From the NCBI RefSeq assembly GCF_000819725.1, contig NZ_CDDH01000079.1:1-64000 (forward strand): DNA of 64,000 nt, read 5' to 3'. The translations under genes and the position numbers were made by a program. The number at the start of each line of letters is the position of its first letter. The first letter of the stretch is position 1. The DNA is from Aeromonas australiensis (GTDB lineage: Bacteria > Pseudomonadota > Gammaproteobacteria > Enterobacterales > Aeromonadaceae). The notes below the pieces were generated by a model that worked only from the letters and a program-made list of their open reading frames with translations, did no database searches and was not told where the DNA came from. Of the stretch, positions 18,966 to 30,109 are shown in pieces.

Positions 18966-20138
18966 ATGAGTTTGTCGATAGCGGCGGTCAAACGCCCGGA
19001 CCCCGTCTCTCTTTCATTTCTTGCCGTGACCTTTATGACTGGCGTCGCGGTGGCACTGCAGGTGCCTACCTTAAGTCTGTTTCTGGCCGAAGAGGTGCAA
19101 GTGCGCCCCTTTCTGGTCGGGCTCTTCTATACCATCAATGCGGTGGTGGGCATTCTGGTCAGCCAGTGGCTGGGTCACCGCTCCGATAACAAGGGGGATC
19201 GCAAGCGACTGATCCTGCGCTGCTGCTTTGCCGGGGTGGCGCTCTCCTTGCTGTTTGCCTGGAACCGCAACTACTGGCTGCTGGCAAGCCTTGGGGTCAT
19301 GCTGGCGGCGTTGGCGGCCACTGCCAGTCCCCAGTTGTTTGCGTTGGCGCGGGAGTACTCCGACAGCCGTAACCGGCGGGCGGACATGTTCAGCTCGGTG
19401 ATGCGGGCCCAGTTTTCGCTGGCCTGGGTCATTGGCCCCCCCATCGCTTTCGCACTGGCCATCGGCTACGGCTTCGAGCTGATGTATCTGGCCTCGGCAC
19501 TGGCCTACCTGCTCTGTGCCCTGGTGGTGTGGCGCTGGCTGCCCTCGCTGCCATTGCCCCAGATGGCCGAAGAGAGCGAGCGGGTCAGCAGCTGGCGGGA
19601 TCCGGCGGTGCGGGCGCTCTTTATCGCCTCCACCCTGATGTGGACCTGCAACAGCATGTACCTCATCAATATGCCGCTCTATATCACCCGGGAGCTCGGG
19701 ATGGATGAGAAGCTTGCCGGTATCCTGATGGGCACGGCGGCGGCGCTGGAGATCCCCTTCATGCTGCTGGCGGGTTATTACACGGCGCGTTTTGGCAAGC
19801 GCCCCATGATGTTGCTGGCGGTGCTGGCCGGCGCGGCCTTTTACACCGGTCTGGTCACCCTCACCGACGCATATTCCCTGATCGCCTTGCAGCTGTTCAA
19901 CGCCATCTTCATCGGTATCGTGGCGGGGATCGGCATGTCTTACTTTCAGGATCTGATGCCGGGGCGGGCCGGGGTGGCGACCACCCTGTTTGCCAACAGT
20001 ATCCGCACCGGATCCATCATGGCGGGGGCCATCGCCGGTGTGGTGGCGGAGGTGTGGAGTTTCCACGGGGTCTTTATGGTGGCGCTGGGATTGGCACTGA
20101 TGGCACTGGCCGCCAGCTGGCGGGTGCCCAACGTCTGA
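18966..20138 (+). CDS. MFS sugar efflux transporter (SetA/SetB-like)
   Basis: This 390-residue, 12-helix major facilitator resembles the Set sugar-efflux family. Family-like wording includes an early VALQVPTLSLFLAEEVQVRP, the loop 2-3 motif GHRSDNKGDRKRLIL, and a C-terminal half with GIVAGIGMSYFQDLMPGRAGVATTLF. Likely to export sugars or sugar analogues across the inner membrane; substrate not determinable. It is divergent from the malY-like gene and converges on a LysR gene. Confidence 0.83.
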   Translation: MSLSIAAVKRPDPVSLSFLAVTFMTGVAVALQVPTLSLFLAEEVQVRPFLVGLFYTINAVVGILVSQWLGHRSDNKGDRKRLILRCCFAGVALSLLFAWNRNYWLLASLGVMLAALAATASPQLFALAREYSDSRNRRADMFSSVMRAQFSLAWVIGPPIAFALAIGYGFELMYLASALAYLLCALVVWRWLPSLPLPQMAEESERVSSWRDPAVRALFIASTLMWTCNSMYLINMPLYITRELGMDEKLAGILMGTAAALEIPFMLLAGYYTARFGKRPMMLLAVLAGAAFYTGLVTLTDAYSLIALQLFNAIFIGIVAGIGMSYFQDLMPGRAGVATTLFANSIRTGSIMAGAIAGVVAEVWSFHGVFMVALGLALMALAASWRVPNV

Positions 20139-20154
20139 TGGGCTGATGTGGCGG

Positions 20155-21054
20155 TTATGTGTCGTGCGGGGGTGCTGACGATTCGCCCTGATACTCGTTA
20201 CGCAGGCAGCGCAGCAGCAGCTCGGTCGCTGGGCCGAGGGATTCGGGGGAGAGGGTCAGCAGATAGGTGTAGAGGTGGCGCTCGTTGCCGCTCTCCAGAT
20301 CCAGCTGTATGAGTGAACCTTCCGCCAACTCTTGCTCAACCAGATGGCGCGGCAGCCAGCCATAGCCGAGGCCAAGGCGCAGCATGGCGAGCACTTCGTG
20401 GTAGTGGGTCGCCTTCCAGCCGGTGTCATCCGCATCGTTCCAGTCCACCGAGCGGTGAATGGGGGGATGCAGGCTGATCTGGTTGTGGCCGTTTAGCACA
20501 TCGCTGCGGATGGGCCCCTCCTCTTGCGCCAGCGGATGGCTGGCGGCGCAGAGAGGCAGCAGGCACACCTCGTCCAGCAACAGGCCGGTGCGATCGCCGG
20601 GCAGGTGCTCGGAGAGCATCAGATCCCCCGGCTGCAGGGCGTTGAAGTGGCAGTGAATGCGTTCGTGCAGGTTGACCCGGCAACCCCGGCTGCGGGGATA
20701 GAAGCTGGCCAGCGCCCGATAGAGGCGATCCCTTGGCTGCAGCGCCGAGACATAGAGGTTGATCTGTGGCTCCCACTGACGTTCCAGGTTGTTGGCCAGA
20801 TTCTCCAGCTCCTCCACCTGCTGGCTCAACTGACGAGCCCGCTTGAGGAAGATCTCGCCCGCCGGGGTCAGCACCGCCTTGCGGCCGCGCACCTCCAGCA
20901 AGGGCACCCCCAGACTCTGCTGCAACTTCGCAACCGCATGATTGAGGGAGGACTGGCTCTTGTTCAGCGCCTCGGCCGCCTGGGCGTAACCGCCGCAGTC
21001 GACCACCGCCTGAAAGATCCGCCATTGCTCAAACGTGCTCTTGGGACGAAACAT
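20155..21054 (-). CDS. LysR-family transcriptional regulator
   Basis: This 299-residue LysR-type regulator has a winged-helix N-terminus (FEQWRIFQAVVDCGGYAQAAE, NKSQSSLNHAVAKLQQSLGV). The effector-binding domain follows. The stop lies 17 bp from the stop of the convergent transporter gene. The yciK gene starts downstream on the same strand only after about 880 bp further left-to-right, so no operon partner is evident. Targets unknown. Confidence 0.88.
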   Translation of the reverse strand: MFRPKSTFEQWRIFQAVVDCGGYAQAAEALNKSQSSLNHAVAKLQQSLGVPLLEVRGRKAVLTPAGEIFLKRARQLSQQVEELENLANNLERQWEPQINLYVSALQPRDRLYRALASFYPRSRGCRVNLHERIHCHFNALQPGDLMLSEHLPGDRTGLLLDEVCLLPLCAASHPLAQEEGPIRSDVLNGHNQISLHPPIHRSVDWNDADDTGWKATHYHEVLAMLRLGLGYGWLPRHLVEQELAEGSLIQLDLESGNERHLYTYLLTLSPESLGPATELLLRCLRNEYQGESSAPPHDT

Positions 21055-21181
21055 AGTTCAACCTGATTGGAGATAAGATGGTCAGTGGTTCGAACAGGGA
21101 GCCTCTGCTCCCTATTCAATTTAACCCCTGTCGCACAACACTCTGGCTATTTTATTGATTTATTTGGGCTGGGCCGCCTGT

Positions 21182-21937
21182 TTATTTTGGCTGAGCCACA
21201 AAGGTCTGGCCGGTTTTGCCGCGGCTGTCAGGCCCCATCAGATAGAGGTAGAGCGGCATCAGATCGGCCGGGGTCTTGAGGTTCATGGGATCTTCCGCCG
21301 GGAAGGCGCTGGCGCGCATCTTGGTGCGGGTACCGCCCGGGTTGAGGCTATTGACCCGCACGCCGGTGTTCTCCAGCTCGTCGGCCAGCACCTCCATCAT
21401 CCCCTCGATGGCAAATTTGGAGATGGCATAGGTGCCCCAGTAGGCACGCCCCTTGCGTCCCACGCTGGAGGAGGTGTAGACGATGGAGGCATCGCCCTGC
21501 GCCTTGGCGGTCTGGCGCAGCAGCGGCAGCAGCGCCTGGGTCAGCAGAAATTCCGATTTGACGTTGACCTGCATCACCTCGTCCCACTCCTTCTCCTGAA
21601 TATGTTCAAACGGAGAGAGGGTGCCGAGCAGACCGGCATTGAACAGCACGCCATCGAGGCGGCCAAACTGCTGGGCGAAGGTTTCGGCCATGCCGCGGTA
21701 GTGGGCGGCGGTGGCCCCTTTCAGATCCACCGGCACGATGGCGGGCAGCGGATAACCGGCCGCTTCAATCTGGTCATACACGGCTTCGAGTTTGGCGCTG
21801 GTGCGGCCGAGCAGGATCACGGTGGCACCATGAGCGGCGTAGGTGAGGGCGGCTTCGCGGCCGATCCCGTCGCCGGCACCTGTGACCAGAATGACTTTAT
21901 CCTTGAGCAGATCGCGGGGTGCCTGATAATCGAGCAT
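21182..21937 (-). CDS. yciK: YciK-family short-chain dehydrogenase
   Basis: This 251-residue SDR oxidoreductase is similar to E. coli YciK. It has the NAD(P) motif TGAGDGIG, the NAG-type strand LFNAG, and the catalytic triad Ser (YTSSS) with YAISK replacing the usual YxxxK (Y-A-I-S-K). The C-terminal GPDSRGKTGQTF is YciK-like. The start at 21937 has AGGAG upstream; an in-frame upstream ATG at 22108 would intrude into the sohB promoter. Divergent from sohB, as in other gammaproteobacteria. Substrate unknown. Confidence 0.9.
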   Translation of the reverse strand: MLDYQAPRDLLKDKVILVTGAGDGIGREAALTYAAHGATVILLGRTSAKLEAVYDQIEAAGYPLPAIVPVDLKGATAAHYRGMAETFAQQFGRLDGVLFNAGLLGTLSPFEHIQEKEWDEVMQVNVKSEFLLTQALLPLLRQTAKAQGDASIVYTSSSVGRKGRAYWGTYAISKFAIEGMMEVLADELENTGVRVNSLNPGGTRTKMRASAFPAEDPMNLKTPADLMPLYLYLMGPDSRGKTGQTFVAQPK

Positions 21938-22159
21938 GACAACTCCTGTTAACAAATTCCGGCCATAAGTGCATGGCAATCGGCGCCAAGTGTACTGATC
22001 CGCGCGCCCGTTTGACCAGCCAGCGGCAAGAAAAATGTGAAGAAAATAGAGAGGTTGTGATGCTCGGGTTGGTTTTTCCGGGCTCTGGCTGCGATTTTTT
22101 GCGCGCATCCGCCAAACTCCCTAGAATGTGACGAAAACCGATCCATTGTGGAGTCCATC

Positions 22160-23167
22160 GTGACATTTCTGACCGAATATGGCCTGTTTCTGGCCAAGAC
22201 AGTGACCTTCCTGCTGGCCATCGGCGCCATCATCCTGATGATCGTCAGCACTCGCCAGCCGAAAGCGCGCAAGGGTGAGCTGGTGGTGACCGATCTCTCG
22301 AGCGAGCTGGAGCAGGGGCAGTTTGCGCTCAAGAGCGCGCTCGCCAGCAAGGCCGAGCGCAAGGTGATGGAAAAGCAGCAGAAAGAGGAGCAGAAAAAGC
22401 GCGCCAAGGCGGGGGATGAACGCAGCCGCCTGTTCGTGCTCGATTTCAACGGCAGCATGGATGCCAAAGAGGTTGCCTCCCTGCGTGAGGAGGTGAGCGC
22501 GGTGATTGGCGTGGCCCAGCCCGGCGACGAGGTGCTGCTGCGGCTCGAATCCGGTGGTGGCGTAGTGCATGGCTATGGCTTGGCCGCTTCCCAGCTGCAG
22601 CGGCTGCGCGATCGTGACATCAAGCTCACCGTGGCGATTGACAAGGTGGCGGCGAGCGGCGGCTACATGATGGCCTGCGTGGCGGACAAGATCCTGGCTG
22701 CCCCCTTTGCCATCGTCGGCTCCATCGGGGTGATCGCCCAGATGCCGAACTTCAACAAGTTGCTGAAAAAGCACGATATCGAATTCGAGATGCACACCGC
22801 CGGTCAATACAAGCGCACCATCACCATGTTCGGCGAGAACGACGATCTGGGGCGCGAGAAGTTTCGCGAGGAGCTGGCGGCGATCCATGAGCGCTTCAAG
22901 CAGTTTGTTGCCGAACACCGGCCGCAACTCGATATCGATCAGGTCACCACCGGCGAGCATTGGCTGGCAAGTCAGGCCAAGGGGCTGGGGCTGGTGGATA
23001 CCCTCTGCACCAGTGATGACTATCTGTTGGCGCAGGCGAGCCACCACAAGGTGATCGGCATCAGCTATCGCAAGCCAAAAAGCCTGACCCAGAAGCTGGG
23101 GCAGCAGGGCGCGCAGGCGCTGGAAGCCGGACTGGGGCGGCTGTGGCAGCAGAGCCCCTGGCGTTAG
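22160..23167 (+). CDS. sohB: Inner membrane S49 peptidase SohB
   Basis: This 335-residue S49-family serine protease has one N-terminal transmembrane segment (FLAKTVTFLLAIGAIILMIV), a charged linker, and the peptidase domain. Landmarks are FNGSMDAKEVASLREEVSAV, RLESGGGVVHGYGLA, and KVAASGGYMMACVADKI, which contains the catalytic serine. The S49 N domain and GSIGVIAQMPNFNK follow. The GTG at 22160 is preferred because GGAG lies 6-7 bp upstream; a GTG at 22148 is in the same frame. A terminator follows. Confidence 0.93.
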   Translation: MTFLTEYGLFLAKTVTFLLAIGAIILMIVSTRQPKARKGELVVTDLSSELEQGQFALKSALASKAERKVMEKQQKEEQKKRAKAGDERSRLFVLDFNGSMDAKEVASLREEVSAVIGVAQPGDEVLLRLESGGGVVHGYGLAASQLQRLRDRDIKLTVAIDKVAASGGYMMACVADKILAAPFAIVGSIGVIAQMPNFNKLLKKHDIEFEMHTAGQYKRTITMFGENDDLGREKFREELAAIHERFKQFVAEHRPQLDIDQVTTGEHWLASQAKGLGLVDTLCTSDDYLLAQASHHKVIGISYRKPKSLTQKLGQQGAQALEAGLGRLWQQSPWR

Positions 23168-23187
23168 CCAGAGGGAAATCTCGCGAT

Positions 23188-23223
23188 AAAAAGGCCAGCC
23201 GATGCCTATCGGCTGGCCTTTTT
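23188..23223 (+). terminator. Terminator of sohB
   Basis: AAAAAGGCCAGCCGA, short loop, TCGGCTGGCCTTTTT directly downstream of sohB. Confidence 0.88.
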
Positions 23224-23347
23224 GCATCCGGTTGTACCTTGCTGGTGCACGAGGGTTGTTTCTATTGAGGCCCTCTGTTACAACTGAATGCTTTCCCCGT
23301 TTATGACAGGATCTTGTGGTAAGAGCTGCGGGGCATGGAGCATCGCG

Positions 23348-24553
23348 ATGTCATGGAGCACCCTCAGACACTTTACCCCGCTGGTCTGGATCGTCATTCT
23401 GGGCACCTTTATGGTGCGCACCAGTTTTTTCATGGTCTGGCCTTTCCTCTCCATCCTGCTCTATCGGGAGTATGACCTCTCCGCCTCCGGGATCGGGATG
23501 TTGCTCGGAGGAGCCGCTGTGCTCTCCTGCCTGATCGGCTTCTACGTGGGATGGCTCTCCGACAAGATTGGCCGCCGCGCCATCTTGCTGCTGGGCTGCG
23601 CCGTGTCGTGCGGGGCCTACCTGCTGCTTGGCTTTGGTCACTCGCTTTGGCTGATCGCCCTGGGGGTGTTTGGCTCCGGCCTCTCCTATGCCTTTATCGA
23701 TACCCCGGGCAAGGCGTTGATGGGGGACCTGCTGCCCGAGAGGACGCAGCGAGAGCTGGCGCTGCACCTGCGCTACTTCCTGCTCAATGTGGGGGCAGGG
23801 GTGGGCCCCTTGATTGGGGTGATGGTGGGGCTGGGGGCGCGGCAGGAGACCTTCGTGGTAACTGCGGTGAGCTACGGCCTGCTGGGGCTCGCCTTCTTGT
23901 TCGGGTTTCGTCGTGATTGTGCCAGTCAGCCTGCTGCGGGACTCACGCTGGGGGCCATGCTCAGGGTGGTGGCGCGGGATCGGGCCTTCATGCTGTTTAT
24001 CCTCGCCAACTTGCTGATGATGCTGGTCTATGCCCAGGTGGAGTCGCCGCTTATCCAATATTTGACCCGGGCAGGGGCGCCGGAGGTGGAGACCCTGGTG
24101 GCGCTGCTGGTTGCGACCAATGCGGTCACCATCATCACGCTGCAATTTCCGCTGCTGCATCTGACCCGACGCTGGCGGGTGAGCCTGCGGTTGCAGTTCT
24201 CCATTCTGTTGATGGCGGCGGCCCAGGTGCTGTTCGCCCTGTCGAACCCGGCATTGCATTGGCCCTGGTTGCTGGCGGTGTTTTTGCTCAGTGTCGGGGA
24301 AGCGGTGCTTTTTCCGCTCTTTAACGTGCTGATCGACGAAATGGCGCCCCCTCACCTCAAGGGGAGTTACTTCGGAGCCAGTGCCCTTGCCGGACTTGGC
24401 TGGGCGCTGGCCCCCTTGGTGGGGGGATGGTTGTTGCAAGTATGGGGAGGGCCTGCCCTGTTTGCCGTAATGGCGGGGATCTGTGTGCTGGTGTTCGCCC
24501 TGTACGGAGCGGGCAACCGGGAGGCCAGGGGCCTGACCTGCCCGGTGAAGTAA
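23348..24553 (+). CDS. MFS transporter (MdtH-like)
   Basis: This 401-residue 12-helix major facilitator has the loop 2-3 motif GWLSDKIGRRAILLLG and a motif-C-like stretch in helix 5 (LNVGAGVGPLIGVMVG). The latter is typical of drug/proton antiporters such as MdtH. The ATG at 23348 (MSWSTLRHF) is preferred because GGAG lies about 8 bp upstream and the protein starts close to helix 1; an ATG at 23288 would add 20 residues. It ends one base before the stop of the convergent DsrE-like gene, with no terminator between them. Substrate unknown. Confidence 0.82.
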   Translation: MSWSTLRHFTPLVWIVILGTFMVRTSFFMVWPFLSILLYREYDLSASGIGMLLGGAAVLSCLIGFYVGWLSDKIGRRAILLLGCAVSCGAYLLLGFGHSLWLIALGVFGSGLSYAFIDTPGKALMGDLLPERTQRELALHLRYFLLNVGAGVGPLIGVMVGLGARQETFVVTAVSYGLLGLAFLFGFRRDCASQPAAGLTLGAMLRVVARDRAFMLFILANLLMMLVYAQVESPLIQYLTRAGAPEVETLVALLVATNAVTIITLQFPLLHLTRRWRVSLRLQFSILLMAAAQVLFALSNPALHWPWLLAVFLLSVGEAVLFPLFNVLIDEMAPPHLKGSYFGASALAGLGWALAPLVGGWLLQVWGGPALFAVMAGICVLVFALYGAGNREARGLTCPVK

Positions 24554-24554
24554 C

Positions 24555-24908
24555 TCAGAAGGTCAGTACTTTATCGGCAGCCAGGGTCCATTGGGCCAGC
24601 ATCGGCAGGGTGCCGACCTCAATGCCCTCGATCAGCGGCAGGGCTGTGATGCCACGAGCATCGGTGCAGGTTTTGCACAGGCGAATGGTGACACCTTGCG
24701 CCAGCAGGATCTCCAGCATCTGGCGCAGGTTGTACCCCTCGGCCGGTGCCTGACCGGCCAGCGCTGCACTCACCGCATCAGACATCAGGAACAGCTTCAG
24801 GCTGGCTCCACCCTGTTCGTTGAGGGCGATAGCGAGACGCAGGGCGTTGAACAGGGATTCGCTGCCATAGGGGGCACCGTTGGCAATGACCACAATTTGT
24901 TGATTCAT
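24555..24908 (-). CDS. DsrE/DsrF-like (YchN-type) protein
   Basis: This 117-residue small protein of the DsrE/F-like fold starts MNQQIVVIANGAPYGSESLF, a typical YchN-type opening. A conserved C-x-x-C pair (LCKTCTDARGI) occurs near residue 80. Such proteins handle sulfur as persulfides or have uncharacterised roles. The ATG at 24908 is supported by the similarity start and an upstream GGGAG; an in-frame extension upstream is spurious. Confidence 0.82.
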   Translation of the reverse strand: MNQQIVVIANGAPYGSESLFNALRLAIALNEQGGASLKLFLMSDAVSAALAGQAPAEGYNLRQMLEILLAQGVTIRLCKTCTDARGITALPLIEGIEVGTLPMLAQWTLAADKVLTF

Positions 24909-25066
24909 AACAGACTCCCGATTGGAAAGAGCGCCATTGTAGAACCAACAGGGTGGCAATTGCGTGATGTTGCACAACTTCTGTCGCACCTTTTTCCCGC
25001 TTGCTTGACCCTGCTGCCGATCGAGGTTTTGATGGTCAGCTCGCAAACAAGACCGGATGAATCGAG

Positions 25067-25459
25067 ATGTGGAAAGTATTGGGAGCCGGCTTGCTGCTGT
25101 TGGCGGGTCAGGCCTTTGGCAGTGAGGCGGTCGGTTGCAAGGCCCGTCTGCACGCCGTCAACGACCAGCTGGTGTTTGCCAAAGCACACAATAACGCCGG
25201 GCAGATTGCCGGGCTGGAACAGGCCGCGCGCAATATCAAGGCCAACTGTACCGATGAAGGTCTGCTTAAGGAGCAGAAAGAGCGGGTTAACAAACTGCGT
25301 GGCGAGGTGGATAAGCGTCTGCTCGAGCTGCAGGAGGCGAGAGTGGCTGGCAAGCCGGGCAAGATTGCCGACAAGCAGAGCAAACTGGATCAGGCGCAGA
25401 TCGACTTGCTGGCGGCGCAACGGGAGCTGGACAAACTGATCCGGCAGGTCGGCAAGTGA
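25067..25459 (+). CDS. yqjC: DUF1090 periplasmic protein (YqjC-like)
   Basis: This 130-residue exported protein has a short signal peptide (LLLLAGQAFG) followed by a highly charged helical region. Its features (GCKARLHAVNDQL, ANNAGQ-like HNNAGQIAGLEQA, C-terminal coiled coil) match the DUF1090/YqjC family of unknown function. Divergent from the DsrE-like gene. Followed by a bidirectional terminator. Confidence 0.85.
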   Translation: MWKVLGAGLLLLAGQAFGSEAVGCKARLHAVNDQLVFAKAHNNAGQIAGLEQAARNIKANCTDEGLLKEQKERVNKLRGEVDKRLLELQEARVAGKPGKIADKQSKLDQAQIDLLAAQRELDKLIRQVGK

Positions 25460-25484
25460 TGGCCAGCCGCTGAACGCAGGATCA

Positions 25485-25510
25485 AAAAAGGCCGATTGCT
25501 CGGCCTTTTT
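25485..25510. terminator. Bidirectional terminator, yqjC / yfhL
   Basis: AAAAAGGCCGA-TTGC-TCGGCCTTTTT between the convergent genes, with T-runs on both strands. Confidence 0.88.
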
Positions 25511-25514
25511 GCAT

Positions 25515-27126
<1,612 letters not shown>

Positions 27127-27404
27127 GGCGGACTCTTTATATCTGATTGCAAATCAGGACGATGCCACCTGATGGCATCGTAGTGGTTGAGTTGCGGTGC
27201 AAGATGCCCTCCGAGAGGAGGCTCAATGCCGCGCGACCCGATGACGGCATATCCGGGGCCTATCTACAGAAGATGCGCCGGATATTCGGGGTGCGAGATT
27301 GTACTCGCCCCCACGTCATCATGCAATTTGGCAGGAATATCATGCGAATGGAAAATCAGCTTTTGGGGAATCTTTGATGGTGGGTTAGCGATAGTTGCTG
27401 ATCT

Positions 27405-27695
27405 TCAATTATCCACTGCGAGTTGAAAATCGGGGAACTGCTCACTCATAAAATTGCGGGGGCTGTGGCCATTGCCTGCGGTGGCCAGCCACTCCCAGTC
27501 CAGTCTTGGCGAGCCGGCTTTGAAGCGCTGGTAGGCCACCCCCTTGTGAACCGTCAGAAAAAGAGTCGTGGGGAGTCCCAGCTTGTTGCTGTAGCGCACC
27601 ATCAGATCGCCCTGATAGTCATTGCCGATCCTGACTTTGAGCGCCTGCAGTGTCAGACCGGTGGCGTGGCCATGCTCGTCCCAGACTTCAAACAT
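27405..27695 (-). CDS. Hypothetical protein, 96 residues
   Basis: The frame starts MFEVWDEHGHATGLTLQALK, with no signal peptide or membrane segment. I do not recognise the family. Codon use and amino-acid composition look like a real gene, and no better frame covers this stretch. The ribosome site is weak (GAGTG). It lies between trhP and the tRNA-Tyr array, whose terminator is about 110 bp upstream. Confidence 0.6.
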   Translation of the reverse strand: MFEVWDEHGHATGLTLQALKVRIGNDYQGDLMVRYSNKLGLPTTLFLTVHKGVAYQRFKAGSPRLDWEWLATAGNGHSPRNFMSEQFPDFQLAVDN

Positions 27696-27803
27696 GATGT
27701 GAACACTCTGATGTGGATGATGCCACGATGGAAAAGACGGGATGCAATTGCAACTGTCAGATCTGACAAGCTCAGAAAAATGTGGGGAGAATGACAGAAA
27801 GCG

Positions 27804-27828
27804 AAAACCCGGCGCTAGGCCGGGTTTT
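27804..27828 (-). terminator. Terminator of the tRNA-Tyr array
   Basis: AAAACCCGGC-GCTAG-GCCGGGTTTT. It lies 10 bp past the 3' end of the last tRNA-Tyr on the leftward strand. Confidence 0.85.
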
Positions 27829-27837
27829 CTTGAATGA

Positions 27838-27922
27838 TGGTGGAGGGAGAAGGATTCGAACCTTCGAAGGCAGAGCCGTCAGATTTACAGTCTGATCCCT
27901 TTGGCCGCTCGGGAACCCCTCC
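27838..27922 (-). tRNA. tRNA-Tyr (GUA), copy 3 of the array
   Basis: An 85-nt class II tRNA. The sense strand starts GGAGGGGTTCCCGAGCGGCC, the anticodon loop CTGTAAA gives GTA, the variable arm is long, and it ends in encoded CCA. It is the last tRNA before the terminator. Confidence 0.96.
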
Positions 27923-27966
27923 ACAGGGGCAAAGCAAATTGTATTCAGCCATTGCAATCAGGGAAA

Positions 27967-28051
27967 TGGTGGAGGGAGAAGGATTCGAACCTTCGAAGGC
28001 AGAGCCGTCAGATTTACAGTCTGATCCCTTTGGCCGCTCGGGAACCCCTCC
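27967..28051 (-). tRNA. tRNA-Tyr (GUA), copy 2 of the array
   Basis: Sequence identical to the other two copies over 85 nt with anticodon GTA and encoded CCA. The spacers on either side differ in sequence (44 and 39 bp). Confidence 0.96.
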
Positions 28052-28090
28052 ACGGGGTATTTCCTGATTGTCACTACTTTTGCACTTGAA

Positions 28091-28175
28091 TGGTGGAGGG
28101 AGAAGGATTCGAACCTTCGAAGGCAGAGCCGTCAGATTTACAGTCTGATCCCTTTGGCCGCTCGGGAACCCCTCC
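28091..28175 (-). tRNA. tRNA-Tyr (GUA), copy 1 of the array
   Basis: First gene of the leftward three-tRNA transcript, identical in sequence to the others, with anticodon GTA and encoded CCA. The promoter should lie in the A+T-rich region just upstream (28176-28370). Confidence 0.96.
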
Positions 28176-28377
28176 CCAAGTGCGAGGCGCATACTATCAG
28201 ATCCAGAGGCTTTGTGAACCCCTTGATGAGGCATCTGGCCGTAAAAAATGACTGTTCGTCGATTTTTTGATACATCCAGCTCAAAATTCAAGCTTATCAG
28301 CAAGTTGTGCGCTGCTTTTCTGCACAAAACAGCATCCGTGCAAGTTGGCGATCGCGCTGAAGAGAAGGCAAATAGCA

Positions 28378-28403
28378 GAAGACCGCCAGTGTCGGCGGTC
28401 TTC
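28378..28403 (-). terminator. Terminator-like hairpin after astB
   Basis: GAAGACCGCC, 6-nt loop, GGCGGTCTTC just past the astB stop. The T-tract is weak. Confidence 0.65.
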
Positions 28404-28416
28404 CCGGGCATCACAT

Positions 28417-29754
28417 CTAGCGCTGGAACGGGTAGACCGAACCCAGTTTCAGGATCTGGGTCAGCTCGTCCAGCGCGCAGCGGGACTCCTGCACCAGTGC
28501 GGGATCCCGCAGATCGTCGAGGGTCAGTCGGTCACGGTAGTGGCGATCGACCCAGCCATCGAGGCGGGCAAACTGGCTGTCGTTGATGAGGCAAGCCGGA
28601 TTGACCGCCGCGAGTTCCTGATCGTTCATGGCAACCCGTAGTCGCAGGCAGGCGGGGCCGCCGCCATTGCGCATGCTCTGTTTCACATCCATATAGTGGA
28701 CCGCCTTGATCGGCGTCTCCTGCGTCAGCAGCTTGCCAAGATAGGCCGACACCGCCGGATTATCACGGCACTCGGTGGGGGCGATGATGGCCATCTCACC
28801 GCTCGGCAGGGTGAGGATCTGGGTGTTGAACAGATAGGATTTCACCGCATCCAGCACGGAAACTTCTGCAGTCGGCACTTCGATAAAGTGCAGGTCCCCT
28901 TCGCCAAACTTGGTACGTACCTCGGCCAGCGCCGACTCGGTATTGAGGAACGCCTGCTGGTGGAAGAAGAGCAGGTTCTGGTTGCCCACCGCGATCACGT
29001 CGTTGTGGAACACCCCCTGATCGATCACATCCGGGTTTTGCTGAATAAACACCACGCTCTCCTCGCCAAGGCCATGGAGACGGGAGATGGCCTGGCTTGC
29101 CTCCAGAGTCTGGCGGGCCGGATAGCGCTTCGGCGCCGGGCGGGAGTAGTCAAAGGCGCTGCGGCCATAGACAAACAGCTCGACCCCCGCCTCGCCATAG
29201 GCACGGCAGAGGCGGGTGTGGTTAGCTGCCCCCTCGTCGCCGAAGTGGTCATTCTCCGGCAGATGGAGGTGGTGGCTGAAGTGGCGATCATTGTTGAACA
29301 CGGCTCGCAGGATACGGCCCGTGACGTCGGGCTCCAGAGAGCGGTGAAACTTGTTGGTCAGGTTGGCGGGGGTGAAGTGAATGCGGCCATCCTGAGTATC
29401 GGCACTGGGAGAAACGGTGGCGGCATTGGCGGTCCACATGCTGGAGGCTGAATAGCAGGCAGCCAGTACGGCAGGAGCCTGCTTGGCGGCCTGCTCCAGC
29501 ACCCGGGCATCGTTGCCGGTGAAGCCTAGGCGGCGCAGGGTGGCGAGATCGGGACGCTCTTGTGGGGCCAGTACCCCCTGGGTCATGCCAAGCTCGGTCA
29601 GCGCCTTCATCTTGCGCAGCCCCTGCTTGGCGGCCTCTTTCGGATTGGAAGCCTCCTGGGCATTGCTCTGGGAGGCGACATTGCCGTAGGAGAGGCCGGC
29701 ATAGTTATGAGTCGGGCCGACCAGACCGTCGAAATTGACCTCGAAGTGCTTCAT
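28417..29754 (-). CDS. astB: N-succinylarginine dihydrolase AstB
   Basis: This 445-residue enzyme is the second step of the arginine succinyltransferase pathway: N2-succinylarginine to N2-succinylornithine, ammonia and CO2. Landmarks are [18 protein letters not shown] at the N-terminus, [10 protein letters not shown], and the nucleophile cysteine in [12 protein letters not shown]. The start at 29754 ([10 protein letters not shown]) has AAAGGA 8 bp upstream; an earlier ATG three codons upstream would sit directly on that site. Unlike E. coli astCADBE, no other ast gene is adjacent. Confidence 0.95.
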   Translation of the reverse strand: MKHFEVNFDGLVGPTHNYAGLSYGNVASQSNAQEASNPKEAAKQGLRKMKALTELGMTQGVLAPQERPDLATLRRLGFTGNDARVLEQAAKQAPAVLAACYSASSMWTANAATVSPSADTQDGRIHFTPANLTNKFHRSLEPDVTGRILRAVFNNDRHFSHHLHLPENDHFGDEGAANHTRLCRAYGEAGVELFVYGRSAFDYSRPAPKRYPARQTLEASQAISRLHGLGEESVVFIQQNPDVIDQGVFHNDVIAVGNQNLLFFHQQAFLNTESALAEVRTKFGEGDLHFIEVPTAEVSVLDAVKSYLFNTQILTLPSGEMAIIAPTECRDNPAVSAYLGKLLTQETPIKAVHYMDVKQSMRNGGGPACLRLRVAMNDQELAAVNPACLINDSQFARLDGWVDRHYRDRLTLDDLRDPALVQESRCALDELTQILKLGSVYPFQR

Positions 29755-30109
29755 TGAGTACATCCTTTCGATTTTTATGATGGGTAGCGGTTCCTTCCGC
29801 GCACAATGCGTCGGGGTTGGGCCATTATAAAGAGATTTTATGTTTTTGTAACAAGCTGGTAACCGGCAGACGTTTTTATGTCGTTTCAGATATAAAAAGA
29901 GGGGCGGTATGGCAGAAAATTGAAAAAGCGGTTGCGTCCGGCCTGTTGCCTTCGCATTAATAAATAAAGAAGCAATAAAAGAAGCTGTGTGGTGCGGGCT
30001 GGTCAGGCAAATTTGCTCACAAGATTGCTTTTTCGTGCCAAATCTCTTATACAGCCCCACAAAACCGCACACCAACCCCGTCGGGTGCAATGAGGATAAT
30101 AGTTACAGC

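Noticed and set aside
27838..28175. CRISPR-like repeat array
   Set aside because: The repeats are 85-nt tRNA genes; no other short regularly spaced repeats were seen in the window.
27815..28414. 199-codon frame across the tRNA-Tyr array
   Set aside because: Its repeated peptide is only translation of the three tRNA genes.
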